Origin: Nitrospira sp.
GTDB taxonomy: Bacteria > Nitrospirota > Nitrospiria > Nitrospirales > Nitrospiraceae
Assembly: GCA_016788885.1 (NCBI GenBank)
Contig: JAEURX010000052.1
Coordinates: 224,288 to 288,287, forward strand
DNA: 64,000 nucleotides
Reading direction: 5' to 3'
This document shows positions 50,799 to 58,728 of this stretch, one piece after another. A model generated the notes under the pieces. It ran no database searches and had not been told where the DNA came from. It worked only from the letters and a program-made list of their open reading frames with translations. The position numbers and the translations under genes were made by a program. Numbering within the stretch: the first letter of the stretch is position 1; every line of letters starts with the position of its first letter.

Positions 50799-52010
50799 AT
50801 GGCGGAAACGAAATCCCACATCGGGACACAAAATAAAAAGGGCCAGACCTACACTGATCCTTGGAAAATGCTGAATGAGGCACCTCGAAAACCTTCCTTC
50901 TATACGGGAAGCGAGGTCATTAAGGAAGCGATCCGCCGTGCAAGCTGCGACGTGATGATCGCCTACCCCATTACCCCACAAAGCGAAGCGGCAGCCCTCA
51001 TCGGCGAATTGTTTGCCGAGGGATACATTGGGGACTACTTCAGGGGAGAGAGCGAATTCGCCGTGATGTCGCAATGCGCAGGAGCGGCTTTCGGTGGCGC
51101 ACGGGTGTTCACCACGACCGCAGGACCAGGCACCATGCGGGCAATGGAGAACTTCCCGATGTGGGCGGGCGCCAGACTTCCGATCCAAATGATCGTCACC
51201 TGCCGCGGAATCAACTCGCCCCTGTCGATTCAGCCGGACACGTTAGAGATTGCCTACCTCTTGAATACCGGCATGCTGGTCTGGCATGCAGAAACAGCTC
51301 AAGACTTTTTTGACTGGATTCTGAAGGGTTACATGGTCTCGGAAGAGCCGGATGTCCATTTACCCCTTGCACTATGCTGTGACGGATTCTTTGTGACCCA
51401 CACCAAAGACGTGGTCAACCTCACCCCTACCGACATGTGCCTCCCCCCCTACGATCCTTACCGTTCTCCAGTACCCTGCATGGACATGGAATGCCCGCCG
51501 GTTCGTATGATGCGGGACCCGTTTGTCATGAAAAGCAACTACATCAGCTATGCGACCCATGCCAGCTGGCAGCAGGAAGTCTGGGCTGCCGTAGAACGGT
51601 CGAGAAAGCACACCATTCATTGGCTGGATGGCTTGATCGACACCGAAAATGCCGACGCCGAGGTCATGATCGTTGCATCCGGCACTGCCGTGTCACAAGG
51701 ACGCGAAGCCATCCGCCTTTTGGAGGATGAAGGCGTCCGTTGCGGGCTCGTGAAGGTCAAGTCTCTCAGGCCATGGCCTGGAGAGGAGATTCGTGAAGCG
51801 ACGAAGAATGCCAAGCACATCTTTGTCCCGGAATTTAATGTGACGGGCTGGTTGGCGAAAGAGATTAAGGCGACCATTCCCAACAGCGAGCGTGTCTACG
51901 CTGGACCACACGTCTGTGGCGGCATGACCATGCCACCGGAAATCATTGTGTCCGAGATTAAGACGGCACTTGGGTTGCGTTCCGAGTCACTCGCTGGCAG
52001 AGGTAGCTGA
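50799..52010 (+). CDS. porA: Pyruvate/2-oxoacid:ferredoxin oxidoreductase, alpha subunit
   Basis: 403 residues. The pyrimidine-binding N-terminal domain begins with GSEVIKEAIRRASCDVMIAYPITPQSE, the region that contacts TPP and pyruvate, then ESEFAVMSQCAGAAFGGARVFTTT. The second domain includes VMIVASGTAVSQGREAIRLL and VRCGLVKVKSLRPWP. It forms the catalytic pair with the beta subunit. It reversibly joins acetyl-CoA and CO2 to pyruvate using reduced ferredoxin. Good GGAGG before ATG. Confidence 0.92.
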   Translation: MAETKSHIGTQNKKGQTYTDPWKMLNEAPRKPSFYTGSEVIKEAIRRASCDVMIAYPITPQSEAAALIGELFAEGYIGDYFRGESEFAVMSQCAGAAFGGARVFTTTAGPGTMRAMENFPMWAGARLPIQMIVTCRGINSPLSIQPDTLEIAYLLNTGMLVWHAETAQDFFDWILKGYMVSEEPDVHLPLALCCDGFFVTHTKDVVNLTPTDMCLPPYDPYRSPVPCMDMECPPVRMMRDPFVMKSNYISYATHASWQQEVWAAVERSRKHTIHWLDGLIDTENADAEVMIVASGTAVSQGREAIRLLEDEGVRCGLVKVKSLRPWPGEEIREATKNAKHIFVPEFNVTGWLAKEIKATIPNSERVYAGPHVCGGMTMPPEIIVSEIKTALGLRSESLAGRGS

Positions 52011-52081
52011 GCTTGCTTCTTCCATGGAGCAGAGAACTGAGCGATCAATTATCCAGATAGACACGCCATGAGGAGGCATAC

Positions 52082-52984
52082 ATGAGCAAAGAGCGAATCA
52101 AAATTTCGCCGGATCTATATGACATCATGCCATCGGATTACCAGGATTTGGTCCAGAGTGCGACCTATGGCAAAGAAGACCGTGGGTGGAAAGACATCGG
52201 CACATCGAAGGAGTTGATTGAACAGCACTCCTTGTGCGCTGGCTGCCCTGAATCAATGGCTTTCCGTTATATCCTGGCATCTCTCCCTAATCCTGAGGAC
52301 ACGGTCATGGTAGGCTCCACGGGCTGCACCAGCCTGGTGTTTCCCATGGTAGCCGTGCACAACATTCACTCTCTTTTCGGCAACCAGAATGCGATTGCCT
52401 CCGGCTTGAAGCGAGCCCTGAGCGTTCGTTTCCCCGATCGAGTCAAAGACGTGGTTGTCCTAGCTGGTGATGGCGCAACGGTCGACATCGGGCTTGATAT
52501 GACCTTGCAGGCTTGGTTTCGCCAGGAAAAATTCACCACCATCTGCTTTGACAACGAGCTGTACGCCAACACTGGTGGACAGGAAAGCGGTTTAATGCAG
52601 AAGGGCTTCGTGGCAAAGATGGCTCCGGTTGGAAAGCTCTTCGACAAGGTTCGCCTCCCGGAAATCGCACGAGAGTCCGGTTGCCACTATGTCGTGAACT
52701 GCACCGTGAGCAAACCATCGCTCGTTGAGAAAGTCATTCGGAACTCGGTGTTAATCGCCCGCGAAATCGGTCCGACCTATATCCAGCTGTACACGCCCTG
52801 CATTCTGGAAATCGGCAAGAACAGCATGGAAGGCCTCCAAGAAATGCGCGATTCTGAAAAGCCGACCGAGCGGTTTGCCTATAAAGAATATGTCAGCGAA
52901 CCGGCCAAGCAACTGCTGGCGGAACTGGCTGCAAAAGACAAAGAGCGGAAGGCTGCGGCCAAGCAATTGGCTGGGAAGGCTTAA
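52082..52984 (+). CDS. porB: Pyruvate/2-oxoacid:ferredoxin oxidoreductase, beta subunit
   Basis: 300 residues. The TPP motif is GDGATVDIGLDMTLQAWFRQ, followed by FDNELYANTGGQESG. Conserved Cys residues (LCAGCPES and ESGCHYVVNC) bind the 4Fe-4S cluster near TPP. The ANTGG segment is closer to pyruvate-type enzymes than to typical 2-oxoglutarate ones, but this is a weak discriminator. It is 71 bp after alpha with AGGAGG before the start. Confidence 0.92.
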   Translation: MSKERIKISPDLYDIMPSDYQDLVQSATYGKEDRGWKDIGTSKELIEQHSLCAGCPESMAFRYILASLPNPEDTVMVGSTGCTSLVFPMVAVHNIHSLFGNQNAIASGLKRALSVRFPDRVKDVVVLAGDGATVDIGLDMTLQAWFRQEKFTTICFDNELYANTGGQESGLMQKGFVAKMAPVGKLFDKVRLPEIARESGCHYVVNCTVSKPSLVEKVIRNSVLIAREIGPTYIQLYTPCILEIGKNSMEGLQEMRDSEKPTERFAYKEYVSEPAKQLLAELAAKDKERKAAAKQLAGKA

Positions 52985-53001
52985 AGAATCGGAGGTCGTC
53001 C

Positions 53002-53709
53002 ATGATTAAGAAGAGACTCAATATCCGAATGTCCGGACTCGGCGGTCAAGGAGCCGTCACTGCAGCCCATGTGATGGCTATGGCGGCCAACCGGGACGGG
53101 AAGTTTTCAATCTCGAATCCGTTCTTTGGTGCGGAAAAGCGCATGGCTCCCGCGGAAAGCTATTGCCGAATCGGTATCGAACGGATCTACGATCGCGGCG
53201 AGTTGGTGTTCCCGGATGTGATTCAAGTGTTCCATCCCCAGGTCATCACCATGGGGAAGAGCTACACGATGCCGTTTTATTCCGGTATCAAGGAAGGTGG
53301 CATCGTTATTATCAACTCGGCGCAGAATCTCCTGTCTGAAGAAGATATTCAGCGATTGAAGGATTTGAATGTCGCGGTCTTTTATATCGCCGGAACGGAA
53401 CTCGCCATCGAGATCGCGGGAACGGAACTGTCGACCAATATGACCATGATCGGATCCGTGGCCGGAATTACTAAATGCGTCTCCATGGAAGCCCTGGACG
53501 GCGCGCTGCAAGAGCGATTCGGGAAAAAGTTCGTGGCATCCGGAGGAACGGCCTCTCTGGACGAAGCGATTAAGAAGAAATTCGCGAAGAAAGAAATGTT
53601 GCTTCAGAAAAACTTCGCTACCGTAAAACGTGCCTATGAAATCGCCAGCGAATGGGCGGAAAAGAATAAGATTGAGCTGAAAGTGGGTAACCCCGCAGTT
53701 GCAGCGTGA
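53002..53709 (+). CDS. porG: Pyruvate/2-oxoacid:ferredoxin oxidoreductase, gamma subunit
   Basis: 235 residues. The start MSGLGGQGAVTAAHVMAMAA matches the gamma subunit Rossmann-like glycine loop, followed by ISNPFFGAEKRMAPAESYCRIG. It is 17 bp after beta. The C-terminal Lys-rich helical extension (about 175-230) is longer than in many gamma subunits. Confidence 0.9.
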   Translation: MIKKRLNIRMSGLGGQGAVTAAHVMAMAANRDGKFSISNPFFGAEKRMAPAESYCRIGIERIYDRGELVFPDVIQVFHPQVITMGKSYTMPFYSGIKEGGIVIINSAQNLLSEEDIQRLKDLNVAVFYIAGTELAIEIAGTELSTNMTMIGSVAGITKCVSMEALDGALQERFGKKFVASGGTASLDEAIKKKFAKKEMLLQKNFATVKRAYEIASEWAEKNKIELKVGNPAVAA

Positions 53710-53733
53710 GCGCAAGAAAAGGAATCCAGCCAC

Positions 53734-54012
53734 ATGTATAACGTTGCACAAGTGATCGATGAAAAATGCACCGCAAAAAAGGGGTGCCGTCTCTGCATCA
53801 TGTACTGTCCCGAGGCTAACTGTTTGGATCTGAACAGCTCCAAGATGGTGGCAGAAGTGAACATCGACCGATGCAAGGGGTGCGAATTATGCGTCGTGGT
53901 CTGTAATGCCGCCAAACATGAAGCAATCGTCATGCAGGCAGTCAGTGCTACGGGCGAACTCATCAATCGAAAGGGCGAATCCGCAGCCCTAGGGCAAGCG
54001 TACCAAGGCTAG
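53734..54012 (+). CDS. porD: Pyruvate/2-oxoacid:ferredoxin oxidoreductase, delta (ferredoxin) subunit
   Basis: 92 residues with two 4Fe-4S clusters: CTAKKGCRLCIMYC and CKGCELCVVVC. The first Cys spacing is x5 rather than the usual x2 and the second motif ends CN instead of CP, both variations seen in delta subunits. It passes electrons to or from external ferredoxin. Last gene of the operon, followed by a terminator. Confidence 0.9.
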   Translation: MYNVAQVIDEKCTAKKGCRLCIMYCPEANCLDLNSSKMVAEVNIDRCKGCELCVVVCNAAKHEAIVMQAVSATGELINRKGESAALGQAYQG

Positions 54013-54035
54013 ACGAGCCACACCGGCTCCACCAC

Positions 54036-54068
54036 AAACCCCATGGCGCCGTCGCCGTGGGGTTTTTT
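54036..54068 (+). terminator. Terminator after the ferredoxin-oxidoreductase operon
   Basis: A strong hairpin pairs AAACCCCATGGCG with CGCCGTGGGGTTT around a CCGT loop and runs into TTTTTT. Confidence 0.88.
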
Positions 54069-54095
54069 GTTAAATGTATGGCTGGAGATGATGAG

Positions 54096-54365
54096 ATGGA
54101 ACGGGAAGACAATTTACTCGACGAACTCCTCCGCAACATTGCCGGCCTTCTTCACGAATATCCCACAGTCATTGAACGACGCGCCGCGGCCATCAATGCC
54201 GAAGGGAAAGACCCTGAATTGGCAGAGAAGCTTTTCAAAGCCGCTGACACCATGCGTGACAGCGGAAATCTTTATCTTACATGGGCAAAACACTTTGCCG
54301 CATTGGCAGAAGGCAACACCGACGCATCATCCGACGAGGATGAAACAGAAGACTTCGATATCTAA
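54096..54365 (+). CDS. Small acidic helical protein of unknown function
   Basis: 89 residues from the ATG giving MEREDNL, which has GGAG seven bases upstream; earlier ATG codons at 54057 and 54078 lie inside or next to the terminator. The protein is helical, with LLDELLRNIAGLLHEYPTVIERR and an Asp/Glu-rich tail DEDETEDFDI. No family is recognised. It lies between the oxidoreductase terminator and tRNA-Asn. Confidence 0.6.
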   Translation: MEREDNLLDELLRNIAGLLHEYPTVIERRAAAINAEGKDPELAEKLFKAADTMRDSGNLYLTWAKHFAALAEGNTDASSDEDETEDFDI

Positions 54366-54396
54366 AAAAGTCTCCCCCTTCGCACTTCAGTTTTGC

Positions 54397-54402
54397 TACA
54401 AT
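54397..54402 (+). promoter_or_regulatory. Likely tRNA-Asn extended -10 promoter
   Basis: TGCTACAAT gives an extended -10 (TACAAT at 54397-54402), about 27 bases before the tRNA. No good -35 is seen. Confidence 0.5.
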
Positions 54403-54428
54403 GCGGCGGTTCACAATCAAGACTGCAT

Positions 54429-54504
54429 TCCCCGGTAGCTCAGTTGGTAGAGCAGCCGGCTGTTAACCGGCTGGTCGCAGGTTCGAGTCCTGCCCGGGGA
54501 GCCA
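54429..54504 (+). tRNA. tRNA-Asn (GUU anticodon)
   Basis: 76 nucleotides with CCA encoded. UCCCCGG pairs with CCGGGGA, the anticodon loop CUGUUAA gives GUU, and the T arm has GGUUCGAGUCC. The antisense recombinase gene ends inside it at 54463. Its last ten bases (54495-54504) are repeated at 63815-63824. Confidence 0.97.
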
Positions 54505-56007
54505 ACCTGTACGCTTCTTCGAACTCGTCCCTATCTCGGCAAGCTCGAAGATATTGAAGACGAGCTTGTCGGGGTATACGACGATATCCCTCACAAGACA
54601 CCGAAGGACCTCCATTTGTTCTTTCGGTAGCAGCGCTGCGAAAACCCTTTGAAAATCTTTCAGATTTCGTAAAACGATCTCTGAATCGTACTCCCTCGCG
54701 GAATGCTCTTGGATCTGCCGTTGCACGGCTTGGTACTGGGCTTCTAAGCCCTGCTGTTCTTTGTGCTGACGATGCATCTCTTTCTCAAGGCGTTGCACTG
54801 AAACCGTTCCCTGCCCTACCCCTCGCACCAACCTATCTATTTCTCTTTCTAGCCGGTCCAGGCTCGCCTTGAGGCGAATGGCTTCCTGTTCAAGCGGTCG
54901 CACTTGCTCTTTTTGATCCCGGTTCAACTCCTCCACAGTCCCTTTCACCCACTCGGCCTGCTGACTCAGAGTGGACAGGTATTCAATAACCTGTCGTTCT
55001 ACAGCGTCAGCATTGAGGGCCTTGACCGTACAGACCGCATTGTTCTGATGCATCGTCTTGGTGCAGCGGTAGTATGGGATGCGATTAATGGACTGATCCT
55101 TTCGACGCTTCTGCGTGTAGTGCGGGGTCATCACTGACTGACATACGCTGCATTTCAGCAGTCCCTTTAAAAGAAACGCTCTTTGGATCTTCGTTTCAGC
55201 TCGGGTATGTTCTCGGGCCATCGACTGCACTTTATGGAAGAGCCCCTCCTCCACAATGGCCTCATGCTCGCCCTGGAAAACCTGATCGTTAAACTGTACT
55301 TTTCCTTGATAGGTGGGGTTGCTGAGAATGTAATCAATCGTCATCTTCCCCCAAGGCTTGCCAGACCGTGAATACCATCCACGACGATGTAGCTCCGCGC
55401 GTAGGCGGGTCAGTGAGGGATCTTGCGCGAAGAATTGAAACATGAACTGCACGCAGGCAGACTCCTGAGGGTGCTTCACTAACCGCTTGTCGTCATTCTG
55501 ATAGCCAAAGGGGATATTGCCGCCATTCCACAGGCCCTTGGTCGCCCGTTGCTGCATTTTGTCTCGGGTACGATCCGCCGTCATTTCGCGTTCAAACTGG
55601 GCAAAGTCCAACAAAATATTCCGCAGCAATCGTCCCATTGGATGATGCGTATCGAGGCTCTGCGTGATGGACACGAATTTGGCCCCATGGCGGTCAAATA
55701 AATCCATCAGGACATGAAAATCCTTCACGGATCGGGTCAGTCGATCAATTTTGTAGGCCAACACGCAGGTAATCCGTCCAGCCCGAATATCTTGCAGTAA
55801 CTCCTTCAAGGCGGGTCGATTCATCGTGTCGGCTGAGAAGCCCGCATCTTCATAGACGCGATAGACGACATACTGTTCCTGGCTTTTACAGTAGGCCTCA
55901 AGCTTCTCGCGTTGGGTTTCGAGGGAACTGTATTCCGTGTCGGCTTGATTCCGAGTGGAGACACGCGTGTAGAGGCCGCAAATAGTCGGAGCAGGTGCAA
56001 TCGCCAT
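54463..56007 (-). CDS. Large serine recombinase (integrase)
   Basis: 514 residues. The N-terminal resolvase catalytic domain has LYTRVSTRNQAD with the nucleophile at about Ser17, followed by KIDRLTRSVKDF. The recombinase domain (about 170-280) precedes a zinc ribbon (CSVCQSVMTPHY with C...C near 315-330), a coiled coil (about 350-440) and the C-terminal region. The last 12 residues, PGQDSNLRPAG, are translated from the tRNA-Asn gene in antisense; the tail PGQDSNLRP is common in recombinases sitting next to tRNAs. It is coupled to the upstream ImmA gene by a one-base overlap, so an XRE repressor controls it. Confidence 0.93.
   Translation of the reverse strand: MAIAPAPTICGLYTRVSTRNQADTEYSSLETQREKLEAYCKSQEQYVVYRVYEDAGFSADTMNRPALKELLQDIRAGRITCVLAYKIDRLTRSVKDFHVLMDLFDRHGAKFVSITQSLDTHHPMGRLLRNILLDFAQFEREMTADRTRDKMQQRATKGLWNGGNIPFGYQNDDKRLVKHPQESACVQFMFQFFAQDPSLTRLRAELHRRGWYSRSGKPWGKMTIDYILSNPTYQGKVQFNDQVFQGEHEAIVEEGLFHKVQSMAREHTRAETKIQRAFLLKGLLKCSVCQSVMTPHYTQKRRKDQSINRIPYYRCTKTMHQNNAVCTVKALNADAVERQVIEYLSTLSQQAEWVKGTVEELNRDQKEQVRPLEQEAIRLKASLDRLEREIDRLVRGVGQGTVSVQRLEKEMHRQHKEQQGLEAQYQAVQRQIQEHSAREYDSEIVLRNLKDFQRVFAALLPKEQMEVLRCLVRDIVVYPDKLVFNIFELAEIGTSSKKRTGWLPGQDSNLRPAG
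54495..54504 (+). repeat. Candidate attL: left 10-bp direct repeat
   Basis: CGGGGAGCCA, the exact 3' end of tRNA-Asn with CCA, is repeated at 63815-63824. Confidence 0.55.
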
Positions 56008-56576
56008 TATGCTGTTCCTTTCGCCTGGAGGCCTAACAGGGCTCGTTCCAGCCTATTGGCTAGGCGGATTCGCTGGTGGTACCAAGACACGTAGCAAATA
56101 ACACGGACCGCGCGCCATGCCATCCCTCGATTATTGAGAACATACAGTAAGACCTCCGGTGCAAGTCGCTCCTTGGGCAATGATCCCATAAGCCAGACTA
56201 GGGCAAAGGCGTCTGCCTCGATGTCTCTATGATCATTCCGATTAAGTGATAGCTGTGTATCGGGCTCCCTCATTTCGGGAAGGTGCAAGTGGACATGCCC
56301 CAGTTCGTGGGCGATGACAAACTGCCGGTTCAACGGGTTTAATCCACGACGAAGCACAATCATAACCTGGCCTTCGTCACGTGTCGTGATGCCCTCAATC
56401 TTAGGCCCAAACGTGGTCTCCAGGACCTCTACCCCTTGATTAGCGGCGGCTTCTTCTTGATGGTGAAAAGGGAGCGTTTGACAGTGGGGATAGACGGCCT
56501 GGAGTTTCTGAATAAAGCGCTCCGGTCGTCGCAACCAATGAATGAACGAGGCGAGCAGACCGGAAATAGTCTTCAT
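56007..56576 (-). CDS. ImmA/IrrE-family metallopeptidase
   Basis: 189 residues. The zinc motif is IAHELGHVHLHL (HExxH) near residue 93, with the third ligand in DIEADAFALVWLMG. ImmA/IrrE peptidases cleave a partner XRE repressor on a DNA-damage or cell-cell signal, as in ICEBs1. Here the gene overlaps the upstream XRE gene by four bases and the recombinase by one, forming an XRE-ImmA-recombinase operon. Confidence 0.88.
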   Translation of the reverse strand: MKTISGLLASFIHWLRRPERFIQKLQAVYPHCQTLPFHHQEEAAANQGVEVLETTFGPKIEGITTRDEGQVMIVLRRGLNPLNRQFVIAHELGHVHLHLPEMREPDTQLSLNRNDHRDIEADAFALVWLMGSLPKERLAPEVLLYVLNNRGMAWRAVRVICYVSWYHQRIRLANRLERALLGLQAKGTA

Positions 56577-56953
56577 CGACGTCCTCTCTTTTTCCTTTGA
56601 TTGAGGATCACCGCCTGCAACTGCTTCATCGCTTCCTTAAGATCTGCCCTGGAGACTGCTTCGTGTGCACTCAACAGTGCCGGGAGCAGCAAATCTGGGA
56701 CGCGCTTCGCTTCGACAAGCAGCCGCTCGGGCGGATCGACGCGAAGGACCTCCGCCAATTTCAGAATGAGGGTATCGTCTGGCGGGAGTCCCCGTTCGCC
56801 CGATAACAGCCGAGAAAGATAGGCCGGCGAAATCCCGGCTTCACTGGCCACGGTCCTGAGACTGAGGTTAACCGTTTCCATTTGCCTTTTTACCAAGGTG
56901 CGGAATCCGTGGGGGACCTGTGGGGTATCTCGATTCATCTCTGGATTATTCAT
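56573..56953 (-). CDS. XRE-family regulator, probable element repressor
   Basis: 126 residues. A lambda-like HTH (about 15-70) includes LRTVASEAGISPAYLSRLLSGERG, followed by a helical C-terminal region with LLPALLSAHEAVSRADLKEAMKQL and a basic end. It overlaps ImmA by four bases, so it is probably the ImmA substrate, as is ImmR in ICEBs1. The predicted transcription start is within a few bases of the ATG, so the message would be leaderless or nearly so. It faces a second XRE gene across 100 bp. Confidence 0.87.
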   Translation of the reverse strand: MNNPEMNRDTPQVPHGFRTLVKRQMETVNLSLRTVASEAGISPAYLSRLLSGERGLPPDDTLILKLAEVLRVDPPERLLVEAKRVPDLLLPALLSAHEAVSRADLKEAMKQLQAVILNQRKKRGRR

Positions 56954-56961
56954 AGGACCAC

Positions 56962-56991
56962 TCTATACCTGAAATGTTGTCCAGCAGTCAA
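56962..56991 (-). promoter_or_regulatory. Promoter and operator of the XRE-ImmA-recombinase operon
   Basis: On the minus strand TTGACT (56991-56986), an 18-bp spacer and TATAGA (56967-56962). The -35 lies in the quasi-palindrome TTGACTGCTGGACAA (56991-56977). The ATG is about nine bases after the -10. Confidence 0.7.
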
Positions 56992-57010
56992 CGAAAAATG
57001 AACAGTTCTA

Positions 57011-57039
57011 TTGACCGTTGGGCAACGACTCTCTATAGT
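57011..57039 (+). promoter_or_regulatory. Promoter and operator of the divergent XRE gene
   Basis: TTGACC (57011-57016), a 17-bp spacer and TATAGT (57034-57039). The -35 lies in TTGACCGTTGGGCAA (57011-57025), the same quasi-palindrome as in the opposite promoter with centres 34 bp apart. Confidence 0.75.
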
Positions 57040-57059
57040 GCCCTTCACGGAGGAGGATG

Positions 57060-57326
57060 ATGATTAAGAACCATCTGAAAGAATGGCGAGCCCGACAAGC
57101 CCAGCGCGGCATTTCCAAGGCCGCCCTTGCACGCAGAATACGGGTGAACCGTTCCTATGTCACAAAGCTTGAGCAGGGAAAGGCAGTCCCCAGCCTGCTC
57201 GTCGCCCTGCAACTGGCAGAGTACTTTGGTTGCACCGTGGATGAACTGTTTCAGTTACAGCCCGAAACGACCTTAGATCCTTGCTGTACCGATGTGTTGC
57301 CCAATGGGCACCATAATGAACATTGA
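57060..57326 (+). CDS. Second XRE-family regulator
   Basis: 88 residues from the ATG six bases after GGAGG; an ATG one codon earlier is too close to it. The HTH (about 14-60) has SKAALARRIRVNRSYVTKLEQGKAVPSLLVALQLAEYFGCTVDELF. It is divergent from the repressor operon and starts a row of overlapping genes, so a Cro-like role is possible. That is an inference from position. Confidence 0.85.
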   Translation: MIKNHLKEWRARQAQRGISKAALARRIRVNRSYVTKLEQGKAVPSLLVALQLAEYFGCTVDELFQLQPETTLDPCCTDVLPNGHHNEH

Positions 57327-57510
57327 AATTAATTTCGTTCCAGTCGATCCGCAGGCACGTGAAGAACACACCTACTTGTTGCGGTCTCTTCTTCTCCAGG
57401 GTGCGCGACGACTCTCCTCAAAGCCTGTCGGCCTTTCCACTAACCCCACAGAGCCCCCTCTACCGGCTCTCTCGTCCCAACCTGCACCTTTGGAGATATT
57501 TCATGTCTGA
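57316..57510 (+). CDS. Small overlapping protein of unknown function
   Basis: 64 residues. The N-terminal half is probably helical (DPQAREEHTYLLRSLLLQGARR), the rest Pro- and Ser-rich. It overlaps the upstream XRE gene by 11 bases and its stop overlaps the next gene's start by eight bases, so it fits as a translationally coupled link in the chain. No family is recognised and the existence of the gene is only moderately sure. Confidence 0.5.
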   Translation: MNIEINFVPVDPQAREEHTYLLRSLLLQGARRLSSKPVGLSTNPTEPPLPALSSQPAPLEIFHV

Positions 57511-58249
57511 GCCGTATTCCTCCAGGTTCGAGTCAACACCTCATGCGCCTCAATCCGGTGGTCGCCCTGTCAGACCGGAATGGTCACGTAAGCAGAAACG
57601 AGGCTATCAGCGGATTCGCTCGCTCTTGTGGTTTTGGGAAGCCCATCACTTTCAGGTGCTGTGGGTCACGCTTTCGACTGCGGACGGCGGACAGGCGGAC
57701 AAACTGACCTATCATCACAAGCAACTACGCCAGCGAATCGAGCGCCAGCTAGGTTATCGAGGTTTGGAGTACTACCAAGTCCGCACAGAAGAGGGCCATG
57801 GAGTGCTGCATATCTTTTGGGCCTGGCGGGTCCCAGACGGCGAACGTCATCGGCGCTTCTGGATTGCCCAACCGTGGCTTTCCGCGCAATGGGAAGCCTT
57901 GCATGGCGCCCCAGTGGTCTGGATTAAGGCCTATGAGGCGGGGCAGCGGTCACGTAATCGTTTGAGCCGGTATGTCATCAGTCAATACGTCCAGGATCAA
58001 TCCGGGTACGTCAACATGTGTTGGTCCTGGAAGCGCTCTCTCGGCTTCCCGATGAGCACTCTGTGGGAAGAGATGAGAAACCAATGGTCCAGTCGTAATG
58101 TCTTCCGACGGATTCGAGGGGAATTAGAAATCCCTCGCATCGTCTTAGTCAAAACCTGGGAAGACCTCCTGGCGGGGCACGCGATTCTCTATAACGGGTT
58201 TGTTTTGCAATTAACCCTCGGGAAAGGCCTCACATCGAGTAAGCCATGA
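57503..58249 (+). CDS. Possible replication-initiator-like protein of the element
   Basis: 248 residues from the ATG giving MSEPYSS, with GGAG seven bases upstream; an earlier in-frame start exists but lies in the preceding small gene. Pieces such as FQVLWVTLSTADGG, GYRGLEYYQVRTEEGHGVLHIFWAWRV and PWLSAQWEALHGAPVVWIK recall rolling-circle replication proteins of small phages and elements. The HUH metal motif is at best degenerate (HIF), so activity is doubtful. Position in the element supports a replication or copy-control role; I am not sure of the family. Confidence 0.55.
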   Translation: MSEPYSSRFESTPHAPQSGGRPVRPEWSRKQKRGYQRIRSLLWFWEAHHFQVLWVTLSTADGGQADKLTYHHKQLRQRIERQLGYRGLEYYQVRTEEGHGVLHIFWAWRVPDGERHRRFWIAQPWLSAQWEALHGAPVVWIKAYEAGQRSRNRLSRYVISQYVQDQSGYVNMCWSWKRSLGFPMSTLWEEMRNQWSSRNVFRRIRGELEIPRIVLVKTWEDLLAGHAILYNGFVLQLTLGKGLTSSKP

Positions 58250-58497
58250 GCAGCCATACTTGCGTCAAAATGATCAATTCCTTGTTCGGTCCCACCTCTT
58301 GCGGACGGACTGGTGTCATTTATGATCGGGCTCGCAAAGGCTGGCTTTGCTCTGAACACGGCAAAGAACGGCTCTGTGAGTTCTGTCAGGCTGATCCGAT
58401 GTGGGGTTGCATCTGCTATCAGGGGGACGGCGTAGCACGAGAGATCTTTCTCTGTTGCTCGTGTGCAGGGTTCACCACTCGCAAATTCCACTTCTAA
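58246..58497 (+). CDS. Small Cys-rich protein of the element
   Basis: 83 residues with paired cysteines in CEFCQADPMWGCICY and LCCSCAGF, suggesting zinc binding. It overlaps the preceding gene by four bases (ATGA) and ends the overlapping chain. No family is recognised. Confidence 0.6.
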   Translation: MSSHTCVKMINSLFGPTSCGRTGVIYDRARKGWLCSEHGKERLCEFCQADPMWGCICYQGDGVAREIFLCCSCAGFTTRKFHF

Positions 58498-58728
58498 CCT
58501 TCATCTACAGCCGCCGGGAGAGATTTGCACCAAGTAGCCAACCCTTTCGGACCTCAAGGAGCCATTGTATAAACTGTAACACGTTATCGATTGAAGCCTT
58601 ACGGCCATCCGGCTTCTGCGGCTCAGAGATCTCTTGTCTCAGCCCCACAATAAGCACGGTCTGTGATGATTTTGTGATGGACGCTATGCTAAAGCCATTC
58701 CTCATCCTCTCTCGATCATGTGGTGATC
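58498..58728. other. Intergenic region before the response regulator
   Basis: About 230 bp without a gene. It holds the regulator's promoter: GTGA repeats at 58663 and 58674 and TATGCT at 58685-58690. No clear terminator of the upstream chain is seen. Confidence 0.5.
58663..58690 (+). promoter_or_regulatory. Promoter of the regulator-kinase pair with two 11-bp repeats
   Basis: GTGA at 58663 and 58674 repeats with an 11-bp period, and TATGCT follows at 58685-58690. There is no -35 box, as in PhoB-type activated promoters. The arrangement resembles the cld promoter, so autoregulation is inferred. Confidence 0.65.

Noticed and set aside
57523..57534. 12-bp match (CAGGTTCGAGTC) to the T arm of tRNA-Asn, a possible attachment site
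   Set aside because: It lies inside the 248-residue gene and matches a common tRNA T-arm consensus; joining there would leave no terminator and would exclude the cargo. The 63815 repeat fits better.
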